From assembly GCA_963747735.1 (NCBI GenBank), contig CAVVGE010000006.1:534996-598995 (forward strand): a stretch of 64,000 nucleotides of DNA. The letters are read 5' to 3'. The notes beneath the pieces were generated by a model. It made no database searches and was not told the origin of the DNA. It saw only the letters and a program-made list of their open reading frames with translations. This DNA comes from AP-15 sp963747735 (GTDB lineage Bacteria; Pseudomonadota; Alphaproteobacteria; ATCC43930; CGMCC-115725). The position numbers and the translations under genes are program-made. How positions within the stretch are numbered: the first letter of the stretch is position 1; each line of letters opens with the position of its first letter. Shown here one piece after another: positions 18,203 to 26,445 of this stretch.

Positions 18203-18211
18203 TGTGGATAA
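18203..18211 (-). promoter_or_regulatory. Consensus DnaA box
   Basis: TGTGGATAA on the plus strand is the complement of TTATCCACA, the perfect DnaA-binding consensus. A single box this close to a repA-like gene is expected in a plasmid origin but could occur by chance. Confidence 0.4.
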
Positions 18212-18264
18212 TGCCTGTTCCCATCGGTTGGTCCTGAACTGCAGCTGTCTTCCCGCTTCGCGCC

Positions 18265-19269
18265 TCATGTAAATCCCCTGGACATCCTCGGCTGTTCCGT
18301 GAGCACGGCCAATCCTCGATTCGCGATGAGGTGTTTTCCATCCGCACTGATCCTGGCCGGACAATCCGGCCAAAGCACGCGGATCGACTTCAACCACTGT
18401 CGAGTTTTTCGCGGAATCGTCGAGGACGTGCGTACTCAATGGACCCGATCTGGCTGGTGAGCCCGAAAGGACCGAGATAGCGGTATGGCCTCCTGGCCTC
18501 TTGCCACGAAGCAGCGATAGGAAAGCCACATGAAAAGATCCAGCACGGCAGGCGCTCCCGCGAGCACCTTTACGGCTTCGAGATCCGCCGGGATCGGATG
18601 CGCTGTGATTTCGCGATAGAACTCGTCGCTCAGAACAATCACGTTCTCAAACTGATCCGAGAGGGGACACTGGTCCGGTGCGCGGCTGTACCAGATCTGC
18701 GCTTCTCGGAAGAAGCTGAGACGCGAGCGCTGAATCACTTTTGCGTGTCCGCGGAACCGGTCCGTTCCAAATACGAAGATGGTTGCCCCGAAGATGCGCT
18801 CGAAAGCGGCAACCAACCGCCGATACTCTTTACCGCCTTTATGCGTACCGAAGGTTTCCAGCATCTCAGCGGCAGTTCGAAATCGAATCGTTTGACTCTG
18901 CTGCCGGACGGCGAGCGTGGCCAGGTAAATTGGAACGATCCGATCCTGGCCAAAGGGAAGCCCGTAGTGGGGGTGTCCCGTAACCTGGAGAACGAAATCG
19001 CCGTTACGCCGTTCGTAAACCGTTTCGCTTGGGGGCGGTTTCCTGATCGGCAGTCCGCACAGGACGAACGGTCTGGAACTGAATCCCAAGTTCTTCTGCT
19101 TCCCCTCTTCCCGTTTCAGGACTAGACAGCTTCCTTCAGCCTGGCGAAGCTTCTGCTTGGAGACAACCAACTCCGGCGCCATCCTTCTTAAGAGCGAGCC
19201 GGCGGACTCCATTCCCGCAATTCGTGATCCGGTTCGTCCGGGCACACTTCGAGCGTTTGCGTCTTGCAA
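18265..19269 (-). pseudogene. repA: RepA_C plasmid replication initiator, copy 1, two frameshifts
   Basis: The main frame (18436-19269) contains the RepA_C core: YGLPFGQDRIVPIYLATLAV, TIRFRTAAEMLETFG, YRRLVAAFERIFGATIFVFG and IVLSDEFYREITAHPIPADL. After indels near 18,490 and 18,400 the C-terminal winged-helix part continues in other frames (IGSIEYARPRRFREKL, then QWLKSIRVLWPDCPARIS, then IANRGLAVLTEQPRM) to a stop at 18265. RepA_C proteins open the origin of broad-host-range plasmids. The start may be at 19269 or 19212. A second, shorter copy lies at 23.4-24.0 kb in the same orientation with visibly related DNA, and ssb lies between them, pointing to a plasmid-derived segment. Confidence 0.8.
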
Positions 19270-19552
19270 CTCTCACCTCGCGTCAGCGCCAACGGATTTG
19301 GCGCGCGTCAGGCGAGCGATCTTGAGGTGGTTCCGTTTCGGTTTTCGGAAGCTAAAGCATTAAACCCGGCCAGGAATGCGATTAATGCGTTAACCCGGGC
19401 GAACTCGCAAATACCTGAAACTCCATGGCTCTCTATAGTCAGGGTTGATCGACATGTGCGCATATGTTCTTTATTTACGCATTATAAGAGGGCGCCCCTT
19501 TTCAGATAGGTTAGGTGAAGCCAGAATCACTGGCGGAAGGAGCACCTTTTAA
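19270..19552. other. Noncoding left flank of IS110 transposase, candidate bridge-RNA region
   Basis: No gene is visible in these 283 bases. In IS110-type elements the noncoding end next to the transposase encodes the structured bridge RNA that pairs with donor and target DNA. AAGGAG at about 19,538 is the transposase ribosome-binding site. Element ends lack inverted repeats and I cannot place them by eye. Confidence 0.3.
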
Positions 19553-20623
19553 ATGGACAGTACAAAGTATATCGGGATGGACGTTCACAAAGAAGCAACC
19601 ACGATCGCGGTGATGAACGCGGCCGGCAAGTTGGTGATGGAGTCGATTGTGGAGACCAAGGCGGCCACGATCTTGCAGTTCATCGAAGGGCTGCGGGGCG
19701 AGCTGTACGTGACATTTGAAGAAGGGACATGGGCGGCCTGGTTGTACGACCTGCTGAAGCCGCACGTGACGAAGGAAGTGGTATGCAATCCGCGCAAGAA
19801 CGCTCTGCTGAAAGCAGGTAACAAGGGTGACCAGATCGATGCGCGCAAGCTGGCCGAGCTGTTACGAGGAGGATTTCTGTCGGCGGTCTATCATGGCGAG
19901 ACCGGACTCCGAACGTTGAAGGAACTGTGCCGCAGTTACCTGGCGCTGAGCAAGGATCTGACGCGCACGATGAACCGGATCAAGGCAGTGTATCGAAGCT
20001 GGAGCATTCCCTGCGGTGGCGCGTCGGTGTATGCGCCGCGTCATCGAGCGGAATGGTTGAGCAAGATCACCGAACCAGGCGTTCGTCGGCGTGCCGAGTT
20101 CTTCTATCTGCAACTGGATGGATTGCAGAAGTTGCGCCAGGAAGCACGGCGCGATCTGTTGGCGGAGAGCCGCCAGCATGACGCGACGAAGCTGCTCGAA
20201 GGGATTCCTTATATCGGTCCGATTCGGGCCGCTCTGCTGATTGCGTTAATGCAAACACCGCATCGGTTTCGCACCAAGCGGCAACTGTGGGCGTATAGCG
20301 GCTTGGCTCTGGAAACGCATAGCAGCGGGGAATACCACTACGTACAAGGTCAACTGCAACGATCCAAGAGGCCGGTGGCGCTGCGCGGTCTCAACCAGAA
20401 TCACAATCATGAGCTAAAAAGCATCTTCAAAGGTGCGGCTACCAAAGCCGGCAGCGCCCCGGGTCCCTTTCACGATTTCTATAGCGCCTTGCTCGCCCAA
20501 GGGATGAAGCCGACGATGGCCCGCCTGACGTTGGCACGCAAGATCGCGGCGATCACTTTGCTGGTCTGGAAGAAAGGAGTGTGCTTCGACGCCCAAAAGC
20601 TAAAACGACAAATGCCGGCTTGA
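19553..20623 (+). CDS. IS110-family transposase (DEDD recombinase)
   Basis: 356 residues, the normal length. The RuvC-like N-terminal domain begins KYIGMDVHKEATTIAVMNAA, with the first catalytic Asp at residue 10, followed by FEEGTW and NKGDQIDARKLAELL, which hold further acidic residues. The C-terminal Transposase_20 domain has LEGIPYIGPIRAALLIALM and RQLWAYSGLALETHSSGEYH, where the catalytic Ser of this family is expected. The gene appears intact, unlike most others in this relic, so the insertion is probably recent. The upstream ribosome-binding site is AAGGAG. It sits between repA copy 1 and a tRNA fragment. Confidence 0.93.
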   Translation: MDSTKYIGMDVHKEATTIAVMNAAGKLVMESIVETKAATILQFIEGLRGELYVTFEEGTWAAWLYDLLKPHVTKEVVCNPRKNALLKAGNKGDQIDARKLAELLRGGFLSAVYHGETGLRTLKELCRSYLALSKDLTRTMNRIKAVYRSWSIPCGGASVYAPRHRAEWLSKITEPGVRRRAEFFYLQLDGLQKLRQEARRDLLAESRQHDATKLLEGIPYIGPIRAALLIALMQTPHRFRTKRQLWAYSGLALETHSSGEYHYVQGQLQRSKRPVALRGLNQNHNHELKSIFKGAATKAGSAPGPFHDFYSALLAQGMKPTMARLTLARKIAAITLLVWKKGVCFDAQKLKRQMPA

Positions 20624-21078
20624 ACGCCTCGGAAGAATCCGTTCCCGCTGCCGGGATCCTGCCTGGTGATGTGCCATCGGATTTCTTGAGACGTTCGGGT
20701 TCGAGGGAGAGTATCCAGTCGTCTGTTAGGCTCTGCGTGCTTCGGCACCTAGTCTCTGGAATTACCCTATGCCCCCTCGGACAACCCCAAAAAGCTATAG
20801 GCCACGAGTCTCCGATAGGACCATGGTTGCCATCTCAGCAACCACCACGCTTGTCAGTTTTAAGAAGCCCAGGGCGTCGTCACGATCACAGGCATGAAAC
20901 CGCAGGGAATCCGATTCCGAAGCCTCGCTGCTGTTGCGCGAGGTCCAAGACGATCAACCAAAGCGTGTGAGCGTTGCTTGGGGTTGGGGGCTGAATGCAC
21001 GAAAGCATCCCCCGCCGCAAGCGGGCGGAGAAAAATGTCTCTTGACATTCCCTCTTATAGGACAAACGACGACCATTT

Positions 21079-21122
21079 TCCCAAGCTGGACGTCGCGGGT
21101 TCGATCCCCGTCTCCCGCTCCA
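21079..21122 (+). pseudogene. 3' half of tRNA-Gly(CCC), probable attachment-site remnant
   Basis: TTCCCAAGCTGG looks like the anticodon loop (CCC) plus its 3' stem; GCGGGTTCGATCCCCGT is a complete T-arm with only a G-T end pair; CTCCCGC, T and CCA complete the acceptor side. No 5' half (GCGGGAG... D-arm) precedes it. Integrases often recombine within the 3' half of tRNA genes, so such a fragment marks the far end of an integrated element. The stretch 20624-21078 between it and the IS110 transposase holds no gene. Confidence 0.7.
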
Positions 21123-21164
21123 TGTTTTCAATAGCTTACGAGCGCAATCCAAATCAGCGTACCT

Positions 21165-22052
21165 CGATTAACCTCGTTTGCGAAACACCCCGAGAAATTC
21201 GGTGTCTTGTGGGCGTGGCTCTGCTGCATCTGGAAGGGTTGGCAGTCCGGTGCGTTCATCATGAAGGCAGCTACTGTCGTTGGCTGGCTTCGTGAGGGCT
21301 TTGGTTGTTCTGGAGCTGGAAGATTCGTCGCGGCGAACACGGCCGCCCCGCGGTCCCCAAAGAGGTTCGCGAGTTGATTCGCATGCTGAGCCGCGAAAAT
21401 CCTCTTTGGGGAGCTCCCCACATTCATGGCGAACTGCTGAAGCTTGGCATCCATGTCGGTGAGACCAGTGTCAGCAAATACCTGGTCAGACGCCGAAAGC
21501 CACCCTCGCAGACCTGGAGAACGTTCCTCGACAATCATCTGAAGACGATGGTGTCGGTGGACTTCTTCACCGCACCAACGATCCGGTTCCAGATCATATA
21601 CAGGCACACGATCGGCGGCGGATTGTCCACTTTGGCGTGACCGCCCATCCGACGGCGGAGTGGACTGCACAGCAACGGCATGAAGCGTTTCCCTGGGAGA
21701 CCGCGCCACGCTATCTGTTGCGGGATCGCGATCGAATCTTCGGCCAGGACTTCGTGGAGCAGGTGAAAGCCATGGGTATTAAACAAGTGCTTTCGGCGCC
21801 ACGTTCACCGTGGCAGCGAACGTGTGATCGGTACGATCCGCCGCGAATGCCTGGATCACATGATCGTCTTCAACGAGCGAAGCCTGTACCGGCACCTTCA
21901 AGGATTTCTGGAATATTATCATCGGAATCCACTTGGCATTGGAGAAAGACAGTCCAGAGCCACGGCCGATCCAGCCGCCGGAGTCGGGCTGGATCGTCTC
22001 GATTCCGGTGCTGGGCGGGCTGCATCATCGTTACGGACGGCGAGCGGCGTAG
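21165..22052 (+). pseudogene. Integrase-core (DDE) transposase, multiple frameshifts
   Basis: Joined across frames this is an rve-type transposase: WAWLCCIWKGWQSGAFIMKA, KEVRELIRMLSRENPLWGAP, KPPSQTWRTFLDNH, MVSVDFFTAPTIRFQ (first Asp), AEWTAQQRHEAFPWETAPRY, LLRDRDRIFG (second Asp region), VIGTIRRECLDHMIVFNERS and PIQPPESGWIVSIPVLGGLH. Frame changes fall near 21,250-21,300, 21,600, 21,820 and 21,930. The catalytic glutamate region is near the joint at 21,830. With at least three lesions in 900 bases this copy is probably dead even allowing for sequence error. It lies directly after the tRNA fragment. Confidence 0.75.
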
Positions 22053-22213
22053 CTCGGGCGATTCTGATGATCCATCTCTCGGGACGACTGTCGACAAACC
22101 GGCGATCATGTGCCGGGCTATTACCGACGCACTGCAAAACCGCTCGGCTCCGACCTGCAGTCGAGCCTCCCGACCCCAACTGGCCCGAACCGTAATGTCC
22201 GAAGACCGTTAAA

Positions 22214-22516
22214 TGTCACCGGCTGAAGGCCACGCTGCAAGGTTTTGCGAGAACCACAGTCATTTGCAACAACGCTCTCGGCAAGTACGCAGCCGGACTA
22301 GCAAAGGGCACCCACGTCTTGATTGAAGGCGTCCTCCGCAGTCGGGCCTACATGCTGCAAACTGGATCTGGCAAAAAGCGAGAGGAGAAGCAGATCCGCT
22401 CCTGGTTCGTCAAGGCAAACAGAATCGTCAAGTTGGACCGGCCTGGCAACGATGCGCCAACCGACTCGGCACCGTCGGAAGCTGAAACCGCACAGAACTA
22501 TGAGGGTGACTTCTGA
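22214..22516 (+). pseudogene. ssb: Single-strand DNA-binding protein fragment, 5' end missing
   Basis: The frame reads VICNNALGKYAAGLAKGTHV, then LIEGVLRSRAYML, then IRSWFVKANRIVKLDRP, ending with an acidic Asp/Glu-rich tail NYEGDF. This matches the second half of the OB fold of SSB and its acidic C-terminal hook, though the tip lacks the usual DIPF. The N-terminal beta strands are absent, apparently lost to the preceding transposase. SSB genes are common plasmid cargo near repA. A clear terminator follows the stop. Confidence 0.65.
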
Positions 22517-22527
22517 GTCGCCAGCTA

Positions 22528-22556
22528 AGCGGGCCGCACTCCGGCCCGCTTTCTCT
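22528..22556 (+). terminator. Rho-independent terminator after ssb
   Basis: AGCGGGCCG and CGGCCCGCT form a 9-bp GC-rich hairpin with a tiny loop, followed by TTCTCTCTTC. It lies 12 bases past the ssb stop. The bases 22557-22770 hold nothing else. Confidence 0.75.
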
Positions 22557-22770
22557 CTTCGGAGTCGGATCGGGGGTGGTCAAAGCTGCGTCTGCAAATG
22601 AATTGAATGACTTCCTTACGATGAAGCAAACTGCTAGAGACTGCATTTCCGCGTTGTGCTGGCGAAAAACTGGCAAGGGCATTTCTGGCGGAGTGTGAAG
22701 ATGTTCATGTCAGCGGTGTGTGCAAAAGCCACTGGCACAGACTTCTTCCCGCGATAAACGAGCGCCTGAA

Positions 22771-23004
22771 TCAGCGAGCCTTAAGTCGATCGTATTCAGC
22801 CGGTTCGACCGCGGGAACCTTGGCCATCACCTTCAGGAACTTTTCGTAGCTGCCTTTGGCTGCCCTCTCCTTCACTCGCTCAAACTCAACAATGCGCTCT
22901 TGTATCGCGATCGCGAACAATTCTTCGACGGGCACGTTTTCCTGAGCGGCCAGTTCAGAGACCCGTCGGTATAGTTCTTCAGAAACATTGATCGTTAAGT
23001 TCAT
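22771..23004 (-). CDS. Antitoxin-like protein of a PIN toxin pair
   Basis: 77 residues, mostly helical: MNLTINVSEELYRRVSELAA then VPVEELFAIAIQERIVEFER. The N-terminal beta strand plus two helices resemble a ribbon-helix-helix or Phd-like antitoxin, and the charged C-terminal part would wrap the toxin. Its ATG overlaps the toxin stop by ATGA, so the two are translationally coupled, with the toxin gene first. That order is less common than antitoxin first but is known for COG1569-type PIN pairs. The name rests on context and shape, not on a sure family match. Confidence 0.72.
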   Translation of the reverse strand: MNLTINVSEELYRRVSELAAQENVPVEELFAIAIQERIVEFERVKERAAKGSYEKFLKVMAKVPAVEPAEYDRLKAR

Positions 23005-23420
23005 TGCTGGTCTCCGATAGCGATTAGCAGCTGTTTCGGACTCATCACCTTGACACCGAAGCGCTCAGCGCCCGCGAAGTCCCGACGATTGAAGGTAACA
23101 ATGGGCGTTTGCGCGCGAACCGCTAATTCCAGGATACGATCATCGTCAGCGTCTCGCAAAACCGGCCTCCAGCGGAAGTAAACCTGCACCAGTTTTGAGC
23201 GGCTACAAAGATATTCGATAAAGTCGTCGATCTCTGAGGTCGTTGGCCACGTCTGCCCGGTGCCGCGCTTCAATACCATCTCATACTCGAAAGCGAGTGT
23301 AGGCGATATCACCGGACGCCACTGGCCTCCTTCGAGGGTCTGAAGCAGACGGTGTGAGGCGCCAAGACTTGACCGGAAAGCCGAGACAAGCACGTTCGTG
23401 TCTAGCGTCACCTCAAGCAT
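23001..23420 (-). CDS. PIN-domain toxin (COG1569/TIGR00305 type)
   Basis: 139 residues of PIN fold. The acidic residues that bind metal are visible in LDTNVLVSAF (Asp 7), FEYEMVL, RDADDDRILELAV and FNRRDF. PIN toxins cut RNA and are silenced by the partner antitoxin, here encoded immediately downstream with ATGA overlap. Start ATG 23420 follows GGAGATTCC. It lies in the plasmid-like relic, where such a pair would favour retention of the element. Intact, unlike neighbouring repA and ssb. Confidence 0.88.
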   Translation of the reverse strand: MLEVTLDTNVLVSAFRSSLGASHRLLQTLEGGQWRPVISPTLAFEYEMVLKRGTGQTWPTTSEIDDFIEYLCSRSKLVQVYFRWRPVLRDADDDRILELAVRAQTPIVTFNRRDFAGAERFGVKVMSPKQLLIAIGDQQ

Positions 23421-23447
23421 GATCGTTAGGAATCTCCGATTCTCTCC

Positions 23448-24020
23448 TCAACCGCAAATCCTTTGCTCGGCCAGGACTACGCTGGCCCGATTAACAATCA
23501 GGTTCCGCCCATCCGGACTGATGCGCGCTGGGCATTCAGGCCAAAGAGCCCGAATCGTGCCTAGCCACTGATTGAGCTTCTCTCGAAAGCGCCTGGGCCG
23601 AGCATACTCAATCGATCCTATCTGGTGTGCCAACCCAAACGGTCCCACGAGCGGAATTGCCTCAGATCCCTTTGCCACGAAGCAGCGATAAGAAAGCCAC
23701 ATGAACAAATCCAGCACGGCCGGCGCTCCCGCCAGTACTTTCACCGCTTCGAGATCAGCCGGGATAGGATGCGCTGTGATTTCGCGATAGAATTCGTCAC
23801 TCAGCACAATCACGTTTTCAGACTGATCCGAGAGGGGATACTGGTCCGGCTCGCGGCGGTACCAAATCCGCGCCTCTTGGAAGAAGCTGAACCGAGAGCG
23901 TTGAACTACCTTTGCGCCCCCGGTGAAGCCATCGGTCCCCGAAGAAGATCGTTGCCCCTAAGATGCGCTCGAAACCAGTAGCCAACCGTCGATTATGGGA
24001 GCCGTTTGCAACATCGGGTG
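23448..24020 (-). pseudogene. repA: RepA_C replication initiator, copy 2, truncated
   Basis: The C-terminal two thirds of a RepA_C protein: RRLATGFERILGATIF, then in another frame TGGAKVVQRSRFSFFQEARI, then IVLSDEFYREITAHPIPADL to IVNRASVVLAEQRICG. The last frame is open from 23813. The N-terminal half before about 24,020 is missing. DNA of 23,690-23,960 closely resembles that of copy 1 at 18,520-18,770, in direct orientation. The two copies could recombine and excise the IS110, ssb and toxin-antitoxin genes between them. Confidence 0.75.
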
Positions 24021-24103
24021 CAGCCGTTCGGCATAAATCCCATGCGCCAACAAGCCTCAGGAGCGCCTGAAGCTTCTTTCGGGAGCAGGACGCCGACTTT
24101 CCG

Positions 24104-24562
24104 CTAGTAGCGTTCCCACGTGACGGACCAATGCTGGTCCGCCTGCGTGGGCCTAATGATCATGCGTCGCTTGTCTGGAAGATCGTAGTGAAGCGTCTCG
24201 CTCTTGCCGATGAGTTTTTCCCGCGTCGCCGATCCATGAATGTGATAGATCAACTGGTGCTTTCGCTCATCGAGTTCGTACGTGCCAAAGGTCGCTTCGT
24301 AGCCGTCGTGAACAAACTCATTGGAAAGCGACGTTTGCGGGTACATGAGCTGGACGGAAGCGTGGCCGTCCCGTGTGTAAATCAGCATCCCGGTTGGTTC
24401 ACCCGATTCAGGAGGGTTAGCATCTTCGCCAGGGGATTCGATATGGACGAGGTGCCAAGTCCCAACAACACTCGGTTGCTGTAACCCCGCTTGAGCATAC
24501 GCCAGCGTGGCGATGAAACCGCCAAGGATGAACGCAATGCTTGTCAATCCGAAAGGTTTCAT
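24104..24562 (-). CDS. Secreted lipocalin-like domain protein
   Basis: 152 residues. A signal peptide (MKPFGLTSIAFILGGFIATLAYA) precedes a small beta barrel with GTWHLVHIES at its start, GMLIYTRDGHASVQLMYPQ in the middle and RRMIIRPTQADQHWSVTWER at the end, the pattern of the Lipocalin_5 domain. Such proteins are assumed to bind small hydrophobic ligands in the periplasm. ATG 24562 was chosen because AAGGTG lies just upstream. It follows the aldo/keto reductase gene by 27 bases in the same direction and may be the last gene of that set. Confidence 0.8.
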   Translation of the reverse strand: MKPFGLTSIAFILGGFIATLAYAQAGLQQPSVVGTWHLVHIESPGEDANPPESGEPTGMLIYTRDGHASVQLMYPQTSLSNEFVHDGYEATFGTYELDERKHQLIYHIHGSATREKLIGKSETLHYDLPDKRRMIIRPTQADQHWSVTWERY

Positions 24563-24589
24563 CTGCAGCACCTTAGAGGGAGTTGAGTT

Positions 24590-25585
24590 CTAGCGGCCCA
24601 CCAGCTTTTGATGGAATTCTGGGTATCGCGCCCCTTCGATCTTAACCTTCGAAGAGGCCTCTTCGAGAGCGGCAACCTCGGACTCCTTTAGTACCACACT
24701 CGCTGCACCAAGATTTTCCTCCAGACGGTCCAGCTTCGTTGTTCCGGGGATCGGCACGATCCAAGGTTTCTTAGCCAGCAACCAGGCGAGCGCGACCTGG
24801 GCAGGAGTTACCTTTCTCTCCTTCGCGAAAGATGTGATCACATTCATCAAAGCCTGATTCTTTTTGCGATTCTCTTTGCTGAACTTAGGGACACTGTTTC
24901 TGAAATCGCTGCTGTCGAACTTCGTGCTGGCATCGATTGTTCCCGTCAGAAAGCCTTTGCCCAACGGACTGAAGGGGACGAAACCGATCCCAAGCTCCTC
25001 CAGCGTCGGAAGCACAGTATCTTCCGGCTCGCGAAAGAACAGAGAGTACTCGCTCTGCAACGCGGTCACCGGCTGAACAGCGTGTGCGCTGCGGATCGTT
25101 TGTGCGCTCGCTTCCGACATGCCGAAGTGCTTGACCTTACCTTCCTGAATGAGATCTTTTACCGCACCGGCCACATCTTCGATCGGCACCTCTAGATCGA
25201 CGCGATGCTGGTAGAACAAGTCGATTGCATCCACCTTAAGTCGCTTCAGCGATGCCTCAGCCACCCGCTTGATGTGCTCCGGGCGGCTGTTCAAAGCGCT
25301 CCATCGATTGCTGTCTCCACGATTGGGTTGCCAACCGAACTTGGTTGCGACCACCACCGAGCCGCGAAAGGGTTCTAGCGCCTCACCGAGCAGTTCTTCG
25401 TTCAGCAATGGACCGTACACCTCTGCGGTATCAAAGAAGCTGACACCTCTCTCCACGGCCGCGTGCAGCAGGGTTATCATCTCTTGCTTGTCTTTCGGTG
25501 GGCCATACGACCAGCTCATCCCCATGCAGCCCAAGCCGATCTCCGACACTTCAAGATTGGCCCTTCCGAGCATCCGTGTTTTCAT
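24590..25585 (-). CDS. Aldo/keto reductase
   Basis: 331 residues, a complete (beta/alpha)8 NADPH-dependent reductase. The catalytic tetrad is visible: Asp 52 and Tyr 57 in FFDTAEVYG, Lys 82 in ATKFGW, His 127 in LFYQHRVD. The cofactor segment PIPGTTKLDRLEENLGA is near the C-terminus. Members of this YajO/tas-like branch reduce aldehydes and ketones, including methylglyoxal-like toxins. ATG 25585 follows AGGAGA. Upstream on the same strand lie DUF2255, cupin and decarboxylase-like genes. Confidence 0.95.
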   Translation of the reverse strand: MKTRMLGRANLEVSEIGLGCMGMSWSYGPPKDKQEMITLLHAAVERGVSFFDTAEVYGPLLNEELLGEALEPFRGSVVVATKFGWQPNRGDSNRWSALNSRPEHIKRVAEASLKRLKVDAIDLFYQHRVDLEVPIEDVAGAVKDLIQEGKVKHFGMSEASAQTIRSAHAVQPVTALQSEYSLFFREPEDTVLPTLEELGIGFVPFSPLGKGFLTGTIDASTKFDSSDFRNSVPKFSKENRKKNQALMNVITSFAKERKVTPAQVALAWLLAKKPWIVPIPGTTKLDRLEENLGAASVVLKESEVAALEEASSKVKIEGARYPEFHQKLVGR

Positions 25586-25627
25586 TGATTTCTCCTGTTA
25601 ACCAGTCTCCTCGAAGATTTCTATCAA

Positions 25628-25999
25628 TTACCGCGGGCTGATTTTTATCGTTGCAACGCGAGCACGATCTCCGATCATTGGAGCGAGATAAGAACTCGTT
25701 CGATACTTCACTCGATAGGCCTCATCAATCCGATCGTTGAGTTCGCCGTTTGCAGACTCGAACGCAACCTCACGCTCCATTCCCGCGATTCGGACACGGC
25801 CAGCCTTCTGCATCTCTGCCGCTTTATACCAGCGTGAACTTCGACCGTTGTAGCCGCGCGCATAAAGCCCATCATCGACCACCGCGGACCATATCCACGT
25901 AGGCGTGCCGTAAGTCTTGCCGTCCTCTCGGAAAGGAGAGACATGAAGATCATCCGCCGCGGCGATCTTGTTAAGTTCGGCTTCAGTCCAGTTGCTCAT
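25628..25999 (-). CDS. DUF2255 family protein
   Basis: 123 residues: WTEAELNKIAAADDLHVSPF, then GTPTWIWSAVVDDGLYARGY, then SSRWYKAA and VKYRTSSYLAPM. This is the DUF2255 pattern; structure-wise it is related to the split-barrel pyridoxamine-oxidase-like nitroreductases. ATG 25999 follows GGAACGAG and overlaps the cupin stop (ATGA), so it is translationally coupled to the cupin gene. The acidobacterial neighbourhood of cupin, carboxymuconolactone decarboxylase and reductases suggests a redox or detoxification role; the biochemical activity is unknown. Confidence 0.88.
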   Translation of the reverse strand: MSNWTEAELNKIAAADDLHVSPFREDGKTYGTPTWIWSAVVDDGLYARGYNGRSSRWYKAAEMQKAGRVRIAGMEREVAFESANGELNDRIDEAYRVKYRTSSYLAPMIGDRARVATIKISPR

Positions 26000-26406
26000 C
26001 TCGTTCCTTTCCACTTCTGATACTGTTCTTCCGTGACCGCCTCAAGCCAATCGACGGCTCTACCATCCACCGTTTCAGTGACTGCGATATGGACCATCCC
26101 GACCTGTGCGGCGGCGCCATGCCAGTGCTTCTCCTTCGGCTCAAAGAAGACAACGTCGCCAGGCTTCACTTCTTCTATAAGGCCGCCATCCCGCTGCACC
26201 CAACTGAGACCCTGCGTGATGATGATGGTCTGGCCCGCTGGGTGAGTATGCCACTGGGTGCGAGGGCCGGGTTCAAACGTCACGGCGCCGCCATTGGAGT
26301 GCCGGCCGCCATCGGCGGAAAAGAGCGAATCGACGCGAAGGTTTCCGGTGAACCAGTCCTTCGAGCCAACTATTGAGGGGGTGCCTCCCACTCTTGTGAT
26401 CTTCAT
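25996..26406 (-). CDS. Single-domain cupin protein
   Basis: 136 residues forming one cupin barrel. Motif 1 is visible as TQWHTHPAGQTIIITQGLSW (two His and a Gln as metal ligands) and motif 2 as GDVVFFEPKEKHWHGA. It resembles the manganese-binding cupins related to bacterial hydroxynitrile lyase and the partners of carboxymuconolactone decarboxylases. It sits 39 bases after the decarboxylase-like gene and overlaps the DUF2255 gene. ATG 26406 follows AAAGGAAAAT. The specific reaction cannot be stated. Confidence 0.92.
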   Translation of the reverse strand: MKITRVGGTPSIVGSKDWFTGNLRVDSLFSADGGRHSNGGAVTFEPGPRTQWHTHPAGQTIIITQGLSWVQRDGGLIEEVKPGDVVFFEPKEKHWHGAAAQVGMVHIAVTETVDGRAVDWLEAVTEEQYQKWKGTR

Positions 26407-26445
26407 ATTTTCCTTTCAGCATCTAGGCTGATTGATGCGCCGTGC

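Noticed and set aside
20886..21152. Minus-strand ORF with an RRGSNPRRPAW segment
   Set aside because: This peptide is the complement of the tRNA-Gly T-arm; it is an artefact of the tRNA fragment.
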